NCBI GenBank assembly: GCA_022511425.1
Contig: JAFLRO010000022.1
Coordinates: 1-37,172, forward strand
Length of the DNA: 37,172 nucleotides
Source: Acetatifactor sp.
Lineage (GTDB): Bacteria; Bacillota; Clostridia; Lachnospirales; Lachnospiraceae
Reading direction: 5' to 3'
Part shown: piece by piece, positions 25,568 through 34,095 of the stretch
Layout: the number at the start of each line of letters is the position of its first letter
Numbering within the stretch: the stretch's first letter is position 1
Program-made: the position numbers and the translations under genes
The notes under the pieces: model-generated
The model's database searches: none
Told to the model about the DNA's origin: nothing
The model's input: the letters and a program-made list of their open reading frames with translations, nothing else

Positions 25568-26220
25568 TTATATAGTTCTATTAAATTTTAGAATGATAAT
25601 ATCTAATAAAATGCATATAGCAATATAACACACCCAGCATAATCTATAATTTACCGGCGTACCAACCCCAATTCGAGGAATGGGGCTGACTGTCCACCAA
25701 AATCCGTAGACTTTTGCCACAATAAAATTGTATACACATGAAATGGGCATCAAAAGAAGGACCCATGTATTTATTACTGCAAACCACTTTTTTGCAATAA
25801 CTATATTTTCACCCACAATCTGTCCAACAATATGCGTTAGGCATCCCAGAATCATAATCATAAAACCGATAGCCACAGAGGATGAGGTCTGCCTTTCCAT
25901 CCAAATGATGATTGCACTGATCAGACCAATGCAGTTAATCGCTGTACCTGCTGCAGTGAAAATTCTTGCATTAGCCTTTCTTTTTGCAGGCATGTTTGTT
26001 TCAGATAAGTTTGAATTATTATCTTCTATCCCCTTCAGTAAATAATCGGTCGTCACATCAAAACAGGTACTTAACAGGAGTATTTTTTCTAAATCCGGAC
26101 GCTCTGTCCACTTTCCCATTTTGATACCGCTTGTCTCGATACTCCGAGCTTATCTGCAAGTTCTTCCTGGGATATTCCCTTCGCCTTTCTCAAAGCTTGT
26201 ATTCTCTCTGCCACTTTCAT
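25568..26220 (-). pseudogene. XRE-family regulator with membrane C-terminal part, frameshifted
   Basis: The ATG at 26220, with GGAGGT eight bases upstream, opens a clear HTH domain: KVAERIQALRKAKGISQEELADKLGVSRQAVSKWESGQS. After about 41 codons this frame hits TAG at 26089-26091. The family continuation PDLEKILLLSTCFDVTTDYLLKG lies in the next frame from about 26098 to the stop at 25568. One missing base in GTCCGGAT (expected GT-N-CCGGAT) explains the break. The downstream part has a linker and four hydrophobic segments, so the intact protein would be a membrane-attached DNA-binding regulator of about 217 residues. The gene interrupts the miaB-mutS order. A real mutation or a sequence error cannot be told apart here. 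Confidence 0.85.
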
Positions 26221-26246
26221 AACGGATACCTCCTTCTGATAGTGCC

Positions 26247-26252
26247 ATTATA
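26247..26252 (-). promoter_or_regulatory. -10 element upstream of the XRE gene
   Basis: Minus-strand TATAAT, 26 bases before the ATG at 26220. No convincing -35 at 16-18 bases (TTGCAA is 12 bases away), so only a half-promoter can be supported. Confidence 0.35.
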
Positions 26253-26280
26253 TTATTTCAAAGGTTGCAAATCCACCATC

Positions 26281-27762
26281 TCATCCTTTCATATTGTCAA
26301 CCAAAGGTTGCATTTCATTCACCATATGTCCCAGATAATAAAAACCGTGACACTCATCCAAGGAAACTTGCACCAGACTTCCCACAAGCGATTCATCCCC
26401 CGGAATATGTACAATAGTATTGTTGGAAAGCCGGCCTGTCACCAATCCCGGACTGCTCTCGTTCACTTCTTCAATCAAGGCCTCCATGATCTTTCCCTGA
26501 TGTCTTGCTGTCTGCTCCCTTGCTGTCTCCTGAACCACTTTTAACAGTCGGTCGAACCCTTCCTTTACCTGAGTTTCCGGCACTTGGTTCTCCATGGAAG
26601 CTGCCGGGGTGCCTGTCCGCTTGGAATAGATAAAAGTGAAGGCATTATCATATTTTACTTGACGTACCATATCGATGGTCTGCTCCAGATCCTCAGGTGT
26701 CTCCCCGGGAAATCCAACAATGATGTCTGTAGTGATAGCTATGTCCGGAATCTCCTCGCGGATTCGCTGTACCAGTTCAAGATACTGCTCCCTTGTGTAT
26801 CGTCGGTTCATTTGTTGCAAGATTCTTGTGGAACCGGACTGCAAGGGTAAGTGTAAATGCCGGCAAATCTTCTTTGACTCCTTCATGACCTGAATCAATT
26901 CGTCAGAGAGATCCTTCGGATGAGATGTCATAAAACGAATCCGCTTCAACCCCTCGATCTTTTCTACTTCCCGCAAAAGCTCTGCAAATGTCACTTGCTC
27001 GTCCAGATTTTTTCCATAAGAGTTTACATTCTGTCCAAGCAGCATCACCTCAACCACTCCGTCAGCCACCAGCTTCTCAATTTCCCGGATAATATCCTTT
27101 GGCTCCCTGCTTCGCTCCCGTCCCCTTACGTAAGGTACGATGCAATAACTGCAAAAATTATTGCAGCCAAACATGATGTTGATGCCGGACTTAAAAGGAT
27201 ATTTTCTTTCAACTGGCAGATCCTCTACGATTTTATCCGTATCTTTCCAGATGTCGATGAGCATGCCCTCTGATTCAAAGGTGGCACATAGCAGTTCCGC
27301 GAATTTAAAGATATTGTGGGTGCCAAATATCAAATTTACAAAAGAATAGCTCTTTTTCAGTTTTTCGATTACCTCCGGTTCCTGCATCATACAGCCACAG
27401 AGGGCAATCTTCATATTGGGGTTACGCCGCTTATAGCCGTTCAACTCCCCCAGGCGTCCGTAGACACGCTGATTTGCATTATCCCGGACCGTACAGGTGT
27501 TAAAAATCACGAAGTCCGAATTTTCATCCTCCGTCAGTTCATAGCCCACCTGCTGTAAAATCCCTGCCAGCTTCTCAGAATCACGCGCATTCATCTGGCA
27601 GCCGAAAGTCACTACGCAGGCCTTTGGTAACCGACCGTTCAAATGTTCAAACTCCGTCACATACTGGCGGCATTTTTTAATAAAATAATACTGCCTGTCC
27701 GGTTCACTGATTGGCGGTTGCTCTTCCAGATCGATTTGCCCAAAAACTAATTCATCATACAT
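26281..27762 (-). CDS. miaB: tRNA-2-methylthio-N6-dimethylallyladenosine synthase
   Basis: Radical SAM methylthiotransferase that converts i6A37 to ms2i6A37 in tRNA. The 493-residue protein has an N-terminal UPF0004 domain with three cluster cysteines (TFGCQMN, FNTCTVRD, ALCGCM). The radical SAM motif CNNFCSYC is at about 199-206, with VMLLGQNVNSYG and IIVGFPGETPED, and a C-terminal TRAM domain ends the protein. An N-terminal extension of about 45 residues precedes the core. The ATG at 27762 has a weak GAGG site 11 bases away. It heads the mismatch-repair/tRNA block. Confidence 0.95.
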   Translation of the reverse strand: MYDELVFGQIDLEEQPPISEPDRQYYFIKKCRQYVTEFEHLNGRLPKACVVTFGCQMNARDSEKLAGILQQVGYELTEDENSDFVIFNTCTVRDNANQRVYGRLGELNGYKRRNPNMKIALCGCMMQEPEVIEKLKKSYSFVNLIFGTHNIFKFAELLCATFESEGMLIDIWKDTDKIVEDLPVERKYPFKSGINIMFGCNNFCSYCIVPYVRGRERSREPKDIIREIEKLVADGVVEVMLLGQNVNSYGKNLDEQVTFAELLREVEKIEGLKRIRFMTSHPKDLSDELIQVMKESKKICRHLHLPLQSGSTRILQQMNRRYTREQYLELVQRIREEIPDIAITTDIIVGFPGETPEDLEQTIDMVRQVKYDNAFTFIYSKRTGTPAASMENQVPETQVKEGFDRLLKVVQETAREQTARHQGKIMEALIEEVNESSPGLVTGRLSNNTIVHIPGDESLVGSLVQVSLDECHGFYYLGHMVNEMQPLVDNMKG

Positions 27763-27807
27763 ACCATTTTAAACCTCGTATAATAATTTTTACAATTATA
27801 TCACATT

Positions 27808-27837
27808 ATTATATTTATAATTATAAAATCATATCAA
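27808..27837 (-). promoter_or_regulatory. Sigma-A type promoter for miaB
   Basis: Minus strand: TTGATA (27832-27837), 18-base spacer, TATAAT (27808-27813), in a very AT-rich stretch about 46 bases before the miaB ATG. Other A/T words could also serve as -10. Confidence 0.55.
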
Positions 27838-27896
27838 TTGCAATACTATATCAATAGGGCAACCGTGTTGCAGGGTGGGCCGATCTTCTTTTTATC

Positions 27897-29132
27897 CTAA
27901 CCTTCTCTCCCATACCTCTCCGCCAGCCGAATCAAAAGCTCAGTTACCTTTTCCATACTTTGAACGCAGGCATACTCGAAACGGCTGTGGAAATTTGCGC
28001 CTCCGGTACAAAGATTGGGACAGGGAAGTCCCATGTAGGACAGCCTTGCGCCATCCGTGCCTCCGCGTATCGGGTTCACTCGAGGTTCTACGCCAAGCTC
28101 CCGCAGGATCCCGGCCGCATTCTCCATCAAATGAGTGTGAGATGCTAGTGCCTCCTTCATATTGTAATAAGAATCCTTGACTTCCGCTGTCACGGTTCCC
28201 TCCCCGTACTTTCGGTTCAGGAAATCTGCACAGCTTAAAAACAGGGCTTTCTTCTCCTCAAACAATGTCCTGTCATGATCCCGGATAATATATTCTGCCA
28301 CTGCCTCCTCCACATTGCCGGAGATGGCATCCAGATGAAAGAAACCTTCCCGCCCTTCTGTGTACATGGGATTCTGGAACACGGGCAGCATGCTTTGGAA
28401 CTCCTGAGCCAACAGAATTGCATTTACCATTTTCCCCTTTGCGCTTCCGGGATGCACGCTCCTGCCATGGACAGTCAGTTTCCCGCTGGCCGCATTAAAA
28501 GTTTCATCCTCCAGCTCACCTAATTCACCGCCGTCCACCGTATACGCGAAATCTGCATCAAACAACTTCACATCAAAATGATCTGCGCCCTCACCTATCT
28601 CTTCGTCCGGCGTAAATCCAATGCGCAGCTTACCATGCTGAATTTCAGGATGTGCTAACAGATACTCTGCGGCGGCCATGATTTCCGCAATTCCCGCCTT
28701 GTCGTCCGCTCCCAACAGTGTAGTTCCGTCAGTGACAATCAAATCCTGTCCCACAAGCCGCTTTATCTCCGGAAAATCCGCCACCTTAAGAACAATTCCC
28801 TCTGCCTCATTCAGCACAATATCGCCGCCATCATACCTCTCTACAATTCTGGGCTTCACATTCTCCCCCGTCACTGCCGGCGAAGTGTCCATATGAGCAA
28901 TAAATCCCAGCACAGGAGCTTTCTCGCATCCCGAAGTTGCCGGTATGGAGGCATATACATAACCGTTCTCTTCGTCATACACGACCTCCTCCGCTCCCAT
29001 CTCCTTAAGCTGTGCCGCCAAAAGCTCCGCCAATACCCTTTGCTTCTGCGTACTTGGCGTCGTTTTGGTACTCTCATCGGACTGGGTATCTATCTTTGCA
29101 TACTGTAAAAAATAATCAATTGTTCTTGACAT
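27897..29132 (-). CDS. pepT: Peptidase T (tripeptidase)
   Basis: Cytosolic M20B zinc aminotripeptidase that releases the N-terminal residue of tripeptides. The 411-residue protein has the metal and catalytic motifs [11 protein letters not shown] (His and catalytic Asp), [16 protein letters not shown] (bridging Asp), [17 protein letters not shown] (catalytic Glu pair) and [16 protein letters not shown]. The dimer/lid domain and [19 protein letters not shown] follow. GAGGAG sits 3-5 bases before the ATG. It has its own promoter and is not coupled to neighbours. Confidence 0.96.
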   Translation of the reverse strand: MSRTIDYFLQYAKIDTQSDESTKTTPSTQKQRVLAELLAAQLKEMGAEEVVYDEENGYVYASIPATSGCEKAPVLGFIAHMDTSPAVTGENVKPRIVERYDGGDIVLNEAEGIVLKVADFPEIKRLVGQDLIVTDGTTLLGADDKAGIAEIMAAAEYLLAHPEIQHGKLRIGFTPDEEIGEGADHFDVKLFDADFAYTVDGGELGELEDETFNAASGKLTVHGRSVHPGSAKGKMVNAILLAQEFQSMLPVFQNPMYTEGREGFFHLDAISGNVEEAVAEYIIRDHDRTLFEEKKALFLSCADFLNRKYGEGTVTAEVKDSYYNMKEALASHTHLMENAAGILRELGVEPRVNPIRGGTDGARLSYMGLPCPNLCTGGANFHSRFEYACVQSMEKVTELLIRLAERYGREG

Positions 29133-29202
29133 GGCTCCTCTTTTCCTGCTCTGTGAGCAATATTCTCAGCAGACATAACATACAACTCTGCCGTTCTTAT
29201 TA

Positions 29203-29231
29203 ATCATACCATGTCTCAGAATTTCTAACAA
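29203..29231 (-). promoter_or_regulatory. Sigma-A type promoter for pepT
   Basis: Minus strand: TTGTTA (29226-29231), 17-base spacer, TATGAT (29203-29208), about 70 bases upstream of the pepT ATG. Confidence 0.55.
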
Positions 29232-29262
29232 TTATTTTTTATCTTCTCATGCCCATACCCTT

Positions 29263-29337
29263 CGTACCTTTCTCATATTCTCATACCTTCTCATATTCTC
29301 ATACCTTTCTCATATTCTCATACCTTTCTCATGCTCC
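29263..29337. repeat. Four-unit 19-base tandem repeat over the symporter 3' end
   Basis: Units of about 19 bases (plus-strand CATACCTTTCTCATATTCT, with variants) at 29263-29281, 29282-29299 (18 bases), 29300-29318 and 29319-29337 (diverged end). The symporter stop codon (29310-29312) lies inside it, so the last residues are encoded by repeat sequence. Confidence 0.85.
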
Positions 29338-30692
29338 TTGACCATCCTGCACACCTTCCCCGACAATACCAGCACACAAATCAAATTCGGCACCGCCATC
29401 AACCCATTACAGATATCCGAAAAAGTCCACACTGCTTCCAGAGAACATACACACCCCAAAAATCCCATCAGTGCATACACAAAACGATACCAGAGATTAT
29501 ACTTCGTGCTGCCACCAAGCAAAAACTCAAACGCCTTCTCCCCCTGATAAGCCCATCCTACCACAGTGGCAAAAGCAAACAATGCCACACAAGTACTGAC
29601 AAAAACATCCGCTCCCCGTCCAAAAGCAGTCCGAAACACCGCCAGAATTAATCCCGTTCCCGAAAGACTGCCCTCCTGCACCGCTTCCAGCCCCAGAACG
29701 CCGGAAGCAGCCAAAGCAAGCCCTGTGATGCTGCACATAACCGCTGTATCCAAAAATACGCCCGTCATGCTAATATAGCCCTGTCTCACAGGGTCATCTG
29801 TATCGGCAGCGGCTGCAGTGATTCCTGCCGCTCCCAAACCTGCCTCGTTTGAAAAAATTCCTCTGGCAACACCCCACCGCAGAGACTGAAAAGCCGACAC
29901 CGTCACCGCGCCGAACAGACCGCCGGACACCGCCCTTGGTGAAAAGGCGCCTACGACGATTCCTGCCAGTGCTCCCGGAAGATTCTTCCAGTTCACAAGA
30001 ATCACCGCCACACTGCCCAATATGTAAAGAAGTCCCATAGCCGGCACCAAAAACTTCGTCACCTTTGAGATGACCCCAATGCCGCCTAAGACCACCAATA
30101 TAGTTAATATTGTAATCACAAGTCCCGTCTTCGCTTTTGGAGTGCCAAAGGAATACCAAAATGCATCTGCAATGGAATTGGACTGGGTCATATTTCCGAT
30201 TCCCAGCGATGCAAGCACTGCCATAATGGCAAACCAAAATCCCAGCAGTTTTCCGCCCCTGTCTTTCAGCGCCCGGACGCAAGTGTACATGGGACCTCCC
30301 ACCAGCTCCCCCTTCTTATTTCTGGTACGCCATGTCACAGACAGGGTACTTTCCGCCAATTTTGTGGCAAGACCGATAAAGCTTGTAATCACCATCCAGA
30401 AGAGCGCCCCCGGTCCTCCCAACACCATAGCCGTTGCCACACCTAAAATATTACCTGTGCCGATGGTGATCGCAAGCTCCGTCATCAGAGAAGAAAAAGA
30501 GGAAATTCCGCCTTTTCCTCCGCTCTCCTTTGCCTCTCCGCTGACGGCGCATTTTAATGCGTATTTCAGATTTTTCAACGGCAAGAACCGCATTCGAAGC
30601 ATCAGATAAATCCCCGTGCCCAAAAGAAGCGCCAGCATCCAGGGTCCCCATACCAGGTCATCAGCACGTTCAATAAAATTTTTCAGACTCAA
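29310..30692 (-). CDS. AGCS-family alanine/glycine:sodium symporter
   Basis: Imports alanine, glycine or a related small amino acid with sodium. From the TTG at 30692 (GGGGAGG seven bases upstream) the protein has 460 residues and about eleven hydrophobic segments. Family hallmarks are GTGNILGVATAMVLGGPGALFWM, the FSNEAGLGAA motif (about 270), and GWAYQGEKAFEFL. The open frame reaches 30773 through a region resembling no AGCS start. The ribosome site is buried in a strong hairpin, and the last residues (HEKGMRI) lie in a tandem repeat. The gene lies just behind the two-component operon, so control by that system is possible but unproven. Confidence 0.93.
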   Translation of the reverse strand: MSLKNFIERADDLVWGPWMLALLLGTGIYLMLRMRFLPLKNLKYALKCAVSGEAKESGGKGGISSFSSLMTELAITIGTGNILGVATAMVLGGPGALFWMVITSFIGLATKLAESTLSVTWRTRNKKGELVGGPMYTCVRALKDRGGKLLGFWFAIMAVLASLGIGNMTQSNSIADAFWYSFGTPKAKTGLVITILTILVVLGGIGVISKVTKFLVPAMGLLYILGSVAVILVNWKNLPGALAGIVVGAFSPRAVSGGLFGAVTVSAFQSLRWGVARGIFSNEAGLGAAGITAAAADTDDPVRQGYISMTGVFLDTAVMCSITGLALAASGVLGLEAVQEGSLSGTGLILAVFRTAFGRGADVFVSTCVALFAFATVVGWAYQGEKAFEFLLGGSTKYNLWYRFVYALMGFLGCVCSLEAVWTFSDICNGLMAVPNLICVLVLSGKVCRMVKEHEKGMRI

Positions 30693-30696
30693 AAAT

Positions 30697-30741
30697 AAGC
30701 CTCCCCACCGCTTTGTAAAAATATATCGGTGAGAAAGGCTT
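30697..30741 (-). promoter_or_regulatory. Hairpin trapping the symporter ribosome site, or terminator
   Basis: On the minus strand a 5' arm (30727-30741) pairs with a 3' arm (30697-30710) through about 14 pairs, two of them G-U, with one bulged U. The 3' arm contains GGGGAGG, the ribosome site of the symporter gene, and is followed by TTATTTTTGAG, which includes its TTG start. It could be the terminator of the upstream operon, a translational lock, or both. Confidence 0.6.
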
Positions 30742-30756
30742 TTTATGCAGACGACC

Positions 30757-31788
30757 TTATAATGTTTCAGCAAATTCCGGGATCAGGCGGCAGAGGTCAT
30801 CCAATCCAATATAAGAAAGGGAATATTCACCAACATTGCTATCTACATCATCCCTGTACCTCAGGAGCCTGATACTGTAGTCCAGATACTGTGTTCCACA
30901 GGGCAGACGCATAATACAGGTATCTTCATCCGGTATCTCGAACATTTCTCCGTCCGTCCATATATTCTCCAGTTCTGTATAGTTTTCATACGTAAGAATA
31001 TTTGCTGCCTCATCATAGCTAATAACTCGATTTTGGTTTAAGTTGATGAAGTTTTGATTATCCACTATATAATCGGGTAGACACTGATAATAATACCTAA
31101 AAGCAAGTCCCCACTCATACAGCCTAGATTCATCTTCCATCAATAGACAAAAGCTGTAAGGATCTATTTTCGCTGTGGGATTCGGACGCGTTGTAAGACC
31201 GTATATTGTATAATCCTCCGCATCCATCAGAATGTTCAATGTTCCACCCTTATAATCCTCTATTTCCATATACCAGACAATAAAATTGACACTCTCCGCA
31301 AAATCATCGCTGTAAATCACATACTGTTTCCAGGAATGTACTGAATAAAATTCACTGGTAAGAGAGCAAACATGGGACATAAGCCCAAGAGTATTCATAG
31401 CCCAACAAGGTTGCTGAAAAATTCTGCTGTCGCTATCATTCTCCAATAGCTGATACAGTTCTCTAGTAATTGCTATATCCTGCTCTGAAAAGTAGTAATT
31501 TCTTCCCCGTGCCAACCCATCCACAAAATTTTGCAGACGTACCCCCAGGGACGGCTCATATGCCGCACTCAACAGCGTGATATCCATATCCTCCCGCTCT
31601 CCCAGCACGATATCACTGCACAGTCGGTTATCACCCACCGAAAAAATCAGTCTGGGCAGATAAAAAGCGCATGCAACCAATGCCGCCAGTCCTAAAACGC
31701 CAGCGGCATAGAGAATCTTGCTTTCCATTCTACCAGTTTTTGTCTTACGTCCGTCCTTTCTTTTCTTTTCAGCCCTACTGCGTTCCAT
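30757..31788 (-). CDS. Membrane-anchored protein of unknown function linked to the sensor kinase
   Basis: A 343-residue protein with a very basic cytoplasmic N-terminus (1-24), one hydrophobic segment (about 26-50), and an extracellular domain rich in Tyr, Asp and Glu. I recognise no family or catalytic motif. Only a few cysteines are present. Its ATG lies inside the kinase gene, overlapping by 14 bases, with GGGAGAAATGAG upstream, so the two are translationally coupled. That suggests an accessory sensor or a regulator of the kinase, by analogy with the YycHI-type proteins of other systems; there is no visible sequence likeness to support homology. An alternative start at M21 would shorten the basic tail. 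Confidence 0.8.
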   Translation of the reverse strand: MERSRAEKKRKDGRKTKTGRMESKILYAAGVLGLAALVACAFYLPRLIFSVGDNRLCSDIVLGEREDMDITLLSAAYEPSLGVRLQNFVDGLARGRNYYFSEQDIAITRELYQLLENDSDSRIFQQPCWAMNTLGLMSHVCSLTSEFYSVHSWKQYVIYSDDFAESVNFIVWYMEIEDYKGGTLNILMDAEDYTIYGLTTRPNPTAKIDPYSFCLLMEDESRLYEWGLAFRYYYQCLPDYIVDNQNFINLNQNRVISYDEAANILTYENYTELENIWTDGEMFEIPDEDTCIMRLPCGTQYLDYSIRLLRYRDDVDSNVGEYSLSYIGLDDLCRLIPEFAETL

Positions 31789-33241
31789 CGCTACTCATTT
31801 CTCCCGTTTGTACCTGGTCGGACAGGTGAAAACGGATTTTTACTGTAGTTCCCACTCCCACCTCGCTATCAATCTCAAGTTTGGCATTATGCAGCTGCAC
31901 AATTCTCTCACAGAGTGCCATTCCGATACCGGCGCCGCCCTCTCTTCGGGACCTTGATTTATCAACCATGTAAAAGGCTTCCGTGATACGTTCGATTTCC
32001 TCTTTGGGAATCCCCCGTCCATTGTCCGCTACCTTCACCTCATATTCGCCGCCCAAAGCAGTGCCCTTCAACAGGATAAAGCCTCCCCATTCCTTGTCTA
32101 TGGCCTTCACTGCATTGTCCAGCAGATTATAGAGCAAAGATAAAAGCAGTTCTTCATCTCCCCAGATGACTCCTCTGTCCATGTCCACTTTTCCGCGAAT
32201 GTTTCGCTTGCGCCAGATAGGCCGCATAGTGTTACGGATATTCTCCTCCAGGGATTTTGTGCTTACCGGTCGGAAGTCTGCGGGATTCTTTTCCATACTG
32301 ACTAACTCCAACAGCTTGTGAGACAGGCTTTCCAGTCGTTTCCCCTGACTGAAGATATAAAAGTATGCCTCTCTTTGTTCCTGCTCAGACAGCGCAACTG
32401 AGTTCAACATATCCGCATATCCGATAATAGAAGTCAGCGGGGTCTTCAGCTCATGGGCAAAGGCAGCTGTGAAATCCTCTTTCTGCCTGGCCTCCTTCAC
32501 CTTCTCCTCCATCTGTGCCACCAGCCTATCCGCCATACGGTTAAAACTTCTCGCCAGTGAGCCCACCTCATCCCTGCTCTTGTTGTGGGAGCGAATCTCA
32601 TAGTTTCCCTCGGCAATCCTTCTCGCCAGCCTGTTCAGGCTGGTGATGGGCCTGGTAATGTAACGTGATAAAAAATAAATGCCCACGCCTCCCGCAGACA
32701 ACAGGCTCACCAATGCAATGCAGTACTGGTTCAGCAGTTCCCTTCTGTCCTCATAAATTGAGGTCAGATCCCTGAAAATACCCAGATACACCAGCCCGTC
32801 GCCCACACTGGCAATGGTGGCGGTAAGCATATAGTAACTGTCGCCCACTTTGCGGATGCAGTAACCATAGGTGTCACTACCGCCCAGCGCCCCTACCATA
32901 GATGCCACCTCCTGGTCAACACCCTGACTCCTTATAAATTCCTGGCCATAATAATAACTGCCGTCCCCGCGAACTATAAAGCATCGGCTTCCGCCTCGTT
33001 CCACACTGCCAGCAATGCTGTCCATAGTTCTGTTGACGGCATAATCTTCCCCGTACTCCTCTACGGAGTGGTATCCCATCTCAAAAAGGAAATGAAACAT
33101 CCTGCTTTCACTGTTTCCCTGCTCCAGTTCCCTGTCCAGAAGCCGGTTAAAGTTAGCGTTCAGCATCCAGACCCCGAATACCGCAAAAATCAGTGTCAGC
33201 AGAACTAACATGGAAAAAAACAGCTTATCTGCAAATTTCAT
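31775..33241 (-). CDS. Sensor histidine kinase
   Basis: Membrane sensor of 488 residues. Two membrane segments (about 8-28 and 172-192) enclose an extracellular domain of about 140 residues, probably a dCache/PAS-like fold. A HAMP domain (about 192-245), then HisKA with FAHELKTPLT (phospho-acceptor H263), follow. HATPase_c has the N box NLLDNAVKA (371-380), G1 DNGRGIP, and G2 GGAGIGMALC. All catalytic motifs are intact. Its ATG overlaps the regulator stop as ATGA. The signal is unknown. Confidence 0.94.
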   Translation of the reverse strand: MKFADKLFFSMLVLLTLIFAVFGVWMLNANFNRLLDRELEQGNSESRMFHFLFEMGYHSVEEYGEDYAVNRTMDSIAGSVERGGSRCFIVRGDGSYYYGQEFIRSQGVDQEVASMVGALGGSDTYGYCIRKVGDSYYMLTATIASVGDGLVYLGIFRDLTSIYEDRRELLNQYCIALVSLLSAGGVGIYFLSRYITRPITSLNRLARRIAEGNYEIRSHNKSRDEVGSLARSFNRMADRLVAQMEEKVKEARQKEDFTAAFAHELKTPLTSIIGYADMLNSVALSEQEQREAYFYIFSQGKRLESLSHKLLELVSMEKNPADFRPVSTKSLEENIRNTMRPIWRKRNIRGKVDMDRGVIWGDEELLLSLLYNLLDNAVKAIDKEWGGFILLKGTALGGEYEVKVADNGRGIPKEEIERITEAFYMVDKSRSRREGGAGIGMALCERIVQLHNAKLEIDSEVGVGTTVKIRFHLSDQVQTGEMSSDGTQ

Positions 33242-33903
33242 GCGTTCTTCTCGCCCTCCAGACGATAGCCCACCTTATAGACCGCAGTGATCTCTGTGTC
33301 CCAGTTCAGCTTCTTTTTTAACCGTTGGATATGGAGATCAACCGTCCTGCTCTGTCCCATGTAATCGCCACCCCAGACATTCTCATAAATTGTCTCACGG
33401 TATAGGGCAATATTTCGATTCCGAACCAGCAACAGAAGCAGGTCAAATTCCTTCATGGTGAGCTGTATCTGTTCACCTGCCCTGGTCACGGAGCGGGATG
33501 CCGTATCAATTACTACATCAAATACATTCAGAACTGATTCCGTCTTATGATATCTGCGCAATACCGCTTCCACCCGCGCCAGAAGCTCCACAATCTCAAA
33601 GGGCTTGGTCAAGTAATCATCCGCTCCCATCTTCAAGCCCTTAACTTTATTTTCCGTGCTGCCCAAAGCTGTCAGAAAAATTACCGGTAACTCAATCGTT
33701 CTGGCATATTCCATCAGTTCATAACCGTTAATCCCCGGTAGCATCACATCCAGAAGGAATAAATCAAATTTTTCTTCATCCATCAGATCCGCTGCCTGCT
33801 CTCCATTCGCTGCCCAGGTACACTGGTAGCCGGCCCTGCGCAGATTCAACTTTATCAGATTAGCGATGGGCTCCTCATCTTCCGCTATCAATATCTTTAT
33901 CAT
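33238..33903 (-). CDS. OmpR/PhoB-family response regulator
   Basis: DNA-binding partner of the adjacent kinase, 221 residues from the ATG at 33903. The receiver domain has the acidic pair in IAEDEE, phospho-acceptor D52 in FLLDVMLPG, T78 and K100 (LTKPFE). The C-terminal winged helix (about 125-220) includes LTMKEFDLLLLL, the recognition helix region SRTVDLHIQRLKKKL and VYKVGYRLE. The frame is open to 33984 but only the ATG at 33903 gives a normal receiver start; the ribosome site is weak (GGGGA). Repeats upstream are candidate autoregulatory sites. Confidence 0.94.
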   Translation of the reverse strand: MIKILIAEDEEPIANLIKLNLRRAGYQCTWAANGEQAADLMDEEKFDLFLLDVMLPGINGYELMEYARTIELPVIFLTALGSTENKVKGLKMGADDYLTKPFEIVELLARVEAVLRRYHKTESVLNVFDVVIDTASRSVTRAGEQIQLTMKEFDLLLLLVRNRNIALYRETIYENVWGGDYMGQSRTVDLHIQRLKKKLNWDTEITAVYKVGYRLEGEKNA

Positions 33904-33984
33904 TTCGTTCCCCATTTCTGCACTGTAATAATGCCCTGTCAACTTGCTGCGGGTATTTGTTCGTCTCGCAAAGACACAAGACAC

Positions 33985-34025
33985 TAGTGCACTGTATCAC
34001 CCACATTGAATGATACAGTACACTA
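33985..34025 (-). promoter_or_regulatory. 15-bp dyad upstream of the two-component operon
   Basis: TAGTGCACTGTATCA (33985-33999) and TGATACAGTACACTA (34011-34025) are inverted with one difference, a G-U pair on the minus strand. It lies 82-122 bases upstream of the regulator ATG. Operator for a dimer, or a leader hairpin; no T-run, so not a normal terminator. Confidence 0.6.
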
Positions 34026-34051
34026 TCTTACATCCCATGGTAATACCGGCA

Positions 34052-34073
34052 TGTATCTTTTTTGTATCTTTTT
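34052..34073 (-). promoter_or_regulatory. Exact 11-base tandem repeat, candidate regulator-binding site
   Basis: Two perfect tandem copies, AAAAAGATACA on the minus strand (34052-34062, 34063-34073). An 11-base direct repeat is the usual spacing for OmpR/PhoB-type dimers, and GATACA recurs in the dyad at 33985-34025. It lies between the esterase stop and the response regulator gene. Confidence 0.5.
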
Positions 34074-34095
34074 TCAGAAACGGAAAAACTCTTTG

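Noticed and set aside
27850..27896. Terminator after peptidase T
   Set aside because: Only a 5-bp GCAAC/GTTGC stem without a following T-run; too weak to list as a feature.
29263..29337. CRISPR-like array
   Set aside because: The 19-base units are directly adjacent with no spacers and lie across a coding end; this is a simple tandem repeat.
33937..33942. Perfect TTGACA (minus strand) as promoter of the response regulator
   Set aside because: There is no -10 at 16-18 bases (AGAAAT instead) and it lies too close to the regulator start.
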